From Blastocatellia bacterium (lineage in GTDB: Bacteria; Acidobacteriota; Blastocatellia; Pyrinomonadales; Pyrinomonadaceae): DNA of 64,000 nt. A program made the position numbers and the translations under genes. Shown one piece after another: positions 63,655 to 64,000 of this stretch. Positions within the stretch are counted from its first letter, which is position 1. Every line of letters starts with the position of its first letter. A model generated the notes under the pieces. The model was not told where the DNA came from. It was given only the letters and a program-made list of their open reading frames with translations, and ran no database searches. The DNA lies in contig PMSM01000012.1 of assembly GCA_003168335.1 (NCBI GenBank), forward strand, positions 62,001 to 126,000. The letters run 5' to 3'.

Positions 63655-64000
63655 ATGATGAAGAGCAGATTACTTTTATTCATGGCTATTATTATTGGCG
63701 TCCTGGCGGTCACGGCCATCTCGTTTGCCCAACGTACCCGCGACACTGCTGACCAACCAATCAAAGGTGACTTCAAAATCACCATCAGAAATACGATGGC
63801 CGGGCAGTCCAGTCAGAGCACGACCATGATCAGAGGCCTGCGTGAGCGCGCTGAGACCAACATGGCCATGGGCGGAATGAACATGGGCAGCGTGAACATC
63901 ACTCAGTGCGACTTGCGACGAACGATCCAGGTCAACGACCGCTCGAGAAAGTACCTGATTACGCCGATGGACTCTGATTCAGGCGAGACGGATAGCAGTG
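63655..64000 (+). CDS. Secreted protein, 3' end outside window
   Basis: From ATG 63655 (AAGGGAG upstream) 115 codons are open to the window edge. Signal peptide MMKSRLLLFMAIIIGVLAVT AISFAQ. The mature start (DQPIKGDFKITIRNTMAGQS) and the Met/Gly-rich NMAMGGMNMGSVNI stretch give no known family. The sequence is beta-like and could be the first part of a larger periplasmic protein. Confidence 0.75.
   Translation, partial: MMKSRLLLFMAIIIGVLAVTAISFAQRTRDTADQPIKGDFKITIRNTMAGQSSQSTTMIRGLRERAETNMAMGGMNMGSVNITQCDLRRTIQVNDRSRKYLITPMDSDSGETDSS

Overview
This 64-kb window looks like a chromosomal contig from a moderately high-GC, Gram-negative, non-model bacterium. The best guess is an acidobacterium of the Blastocatellia/Pyrinomonadales type. 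That is inference from gene style: many secreted HEAT/TPR/LCCL proteins, a long-form NuoB, a MoxR-DUF58-spermidine-synthase-like run, an ECF sigma factor with a small membrane partner, and very many short palindromic repeats between genes. There is no rRNA, integrase, prophage or CRISPR array. The only RNA gene seen is tRNA-Val(CAC) at 2741-2815.

Layout. (1) 0-5 kb: ECF sigma factor with a small membrane protein, a double-LCCL lipoprotein, tRNA-Val, a small secreted protein and an SRAP (YedK/HMCES) DNA-crosslink protease, all separated by repeat-rich spacers. (2) 5-16 kb: an accessory or defence island on the + strand. It holds an ORF6N gene broken by an in-frame TGA, a DUF433/DUF5615 toxin-antitoxin-like pair with a third small gene, an FN3 protein, a wrecked type I restriction-modification locus (hsdR 3' end fused out of frame to an hsdM lacking its 5' end, no hsdS), a DUF91/DUF5655-like nuclease candidate, two unknown genes, an FRG-domain protein and a DUF6883-DUF4926 pair. 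(3) 16.7-23.5 kb: a CzcCBA-type RND metal efflux operon headed by a small His/Cys-rich secreted protein and followed by a 9 x 21-bp tandem repeat and a field of palindromes. (4) 24-30 kb: a type IV pilin, MoxR ATPase, DUF58 protein and a membrane spermidine-synthase-like protein. (5) 30-40 kb: minus-strand housekeeping genes fmt, P5C dehydrogenase, def, aroC, a BamE-like protein, an FAD-linked oxidase and uvrB. (6) 39.9-40.6 kb: DUF2281 and HicBA small genes.

(7) 40.7-47.5 kb: a minus-strand gene set of an OmpR-type response regulator without a kinase followed by three proteins that end in HEAT repeats but carry different front ends (membrane only; AMIN-like plus membrane; TubC-type docking domain plus a very long charged coiled coil). 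This is the best candidate in the window for an undescribed system. (8) 47.7-58.6 kb: M1 aminopeptidase with C-terminal HEAT repeats, a haem-binding c-type protein, nuoB and nuoA standing alone, a PagL-like protein, a papain-like protease, MoaB, a CoA-binding protein and SdpI. (9) 58.6-64 kb: carB, a TPR protein, a secreted thioredoxin-like protein and the start of another secreted protein.

Repeats are the second main theme. At least seven families of short palindromic elements occur, and several have entered coding sequence: one supplies the stop codon and tail of the gene at 12981, one sits in frame inside the FAD oxidase, one supplies the stop codon of the thioredoxin-like gene, one lies at the start of the DUF58 gene and one splits nuoA from nuoB. 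All assignments come from reading the sequence and from knowledge of the families; no database search was run.
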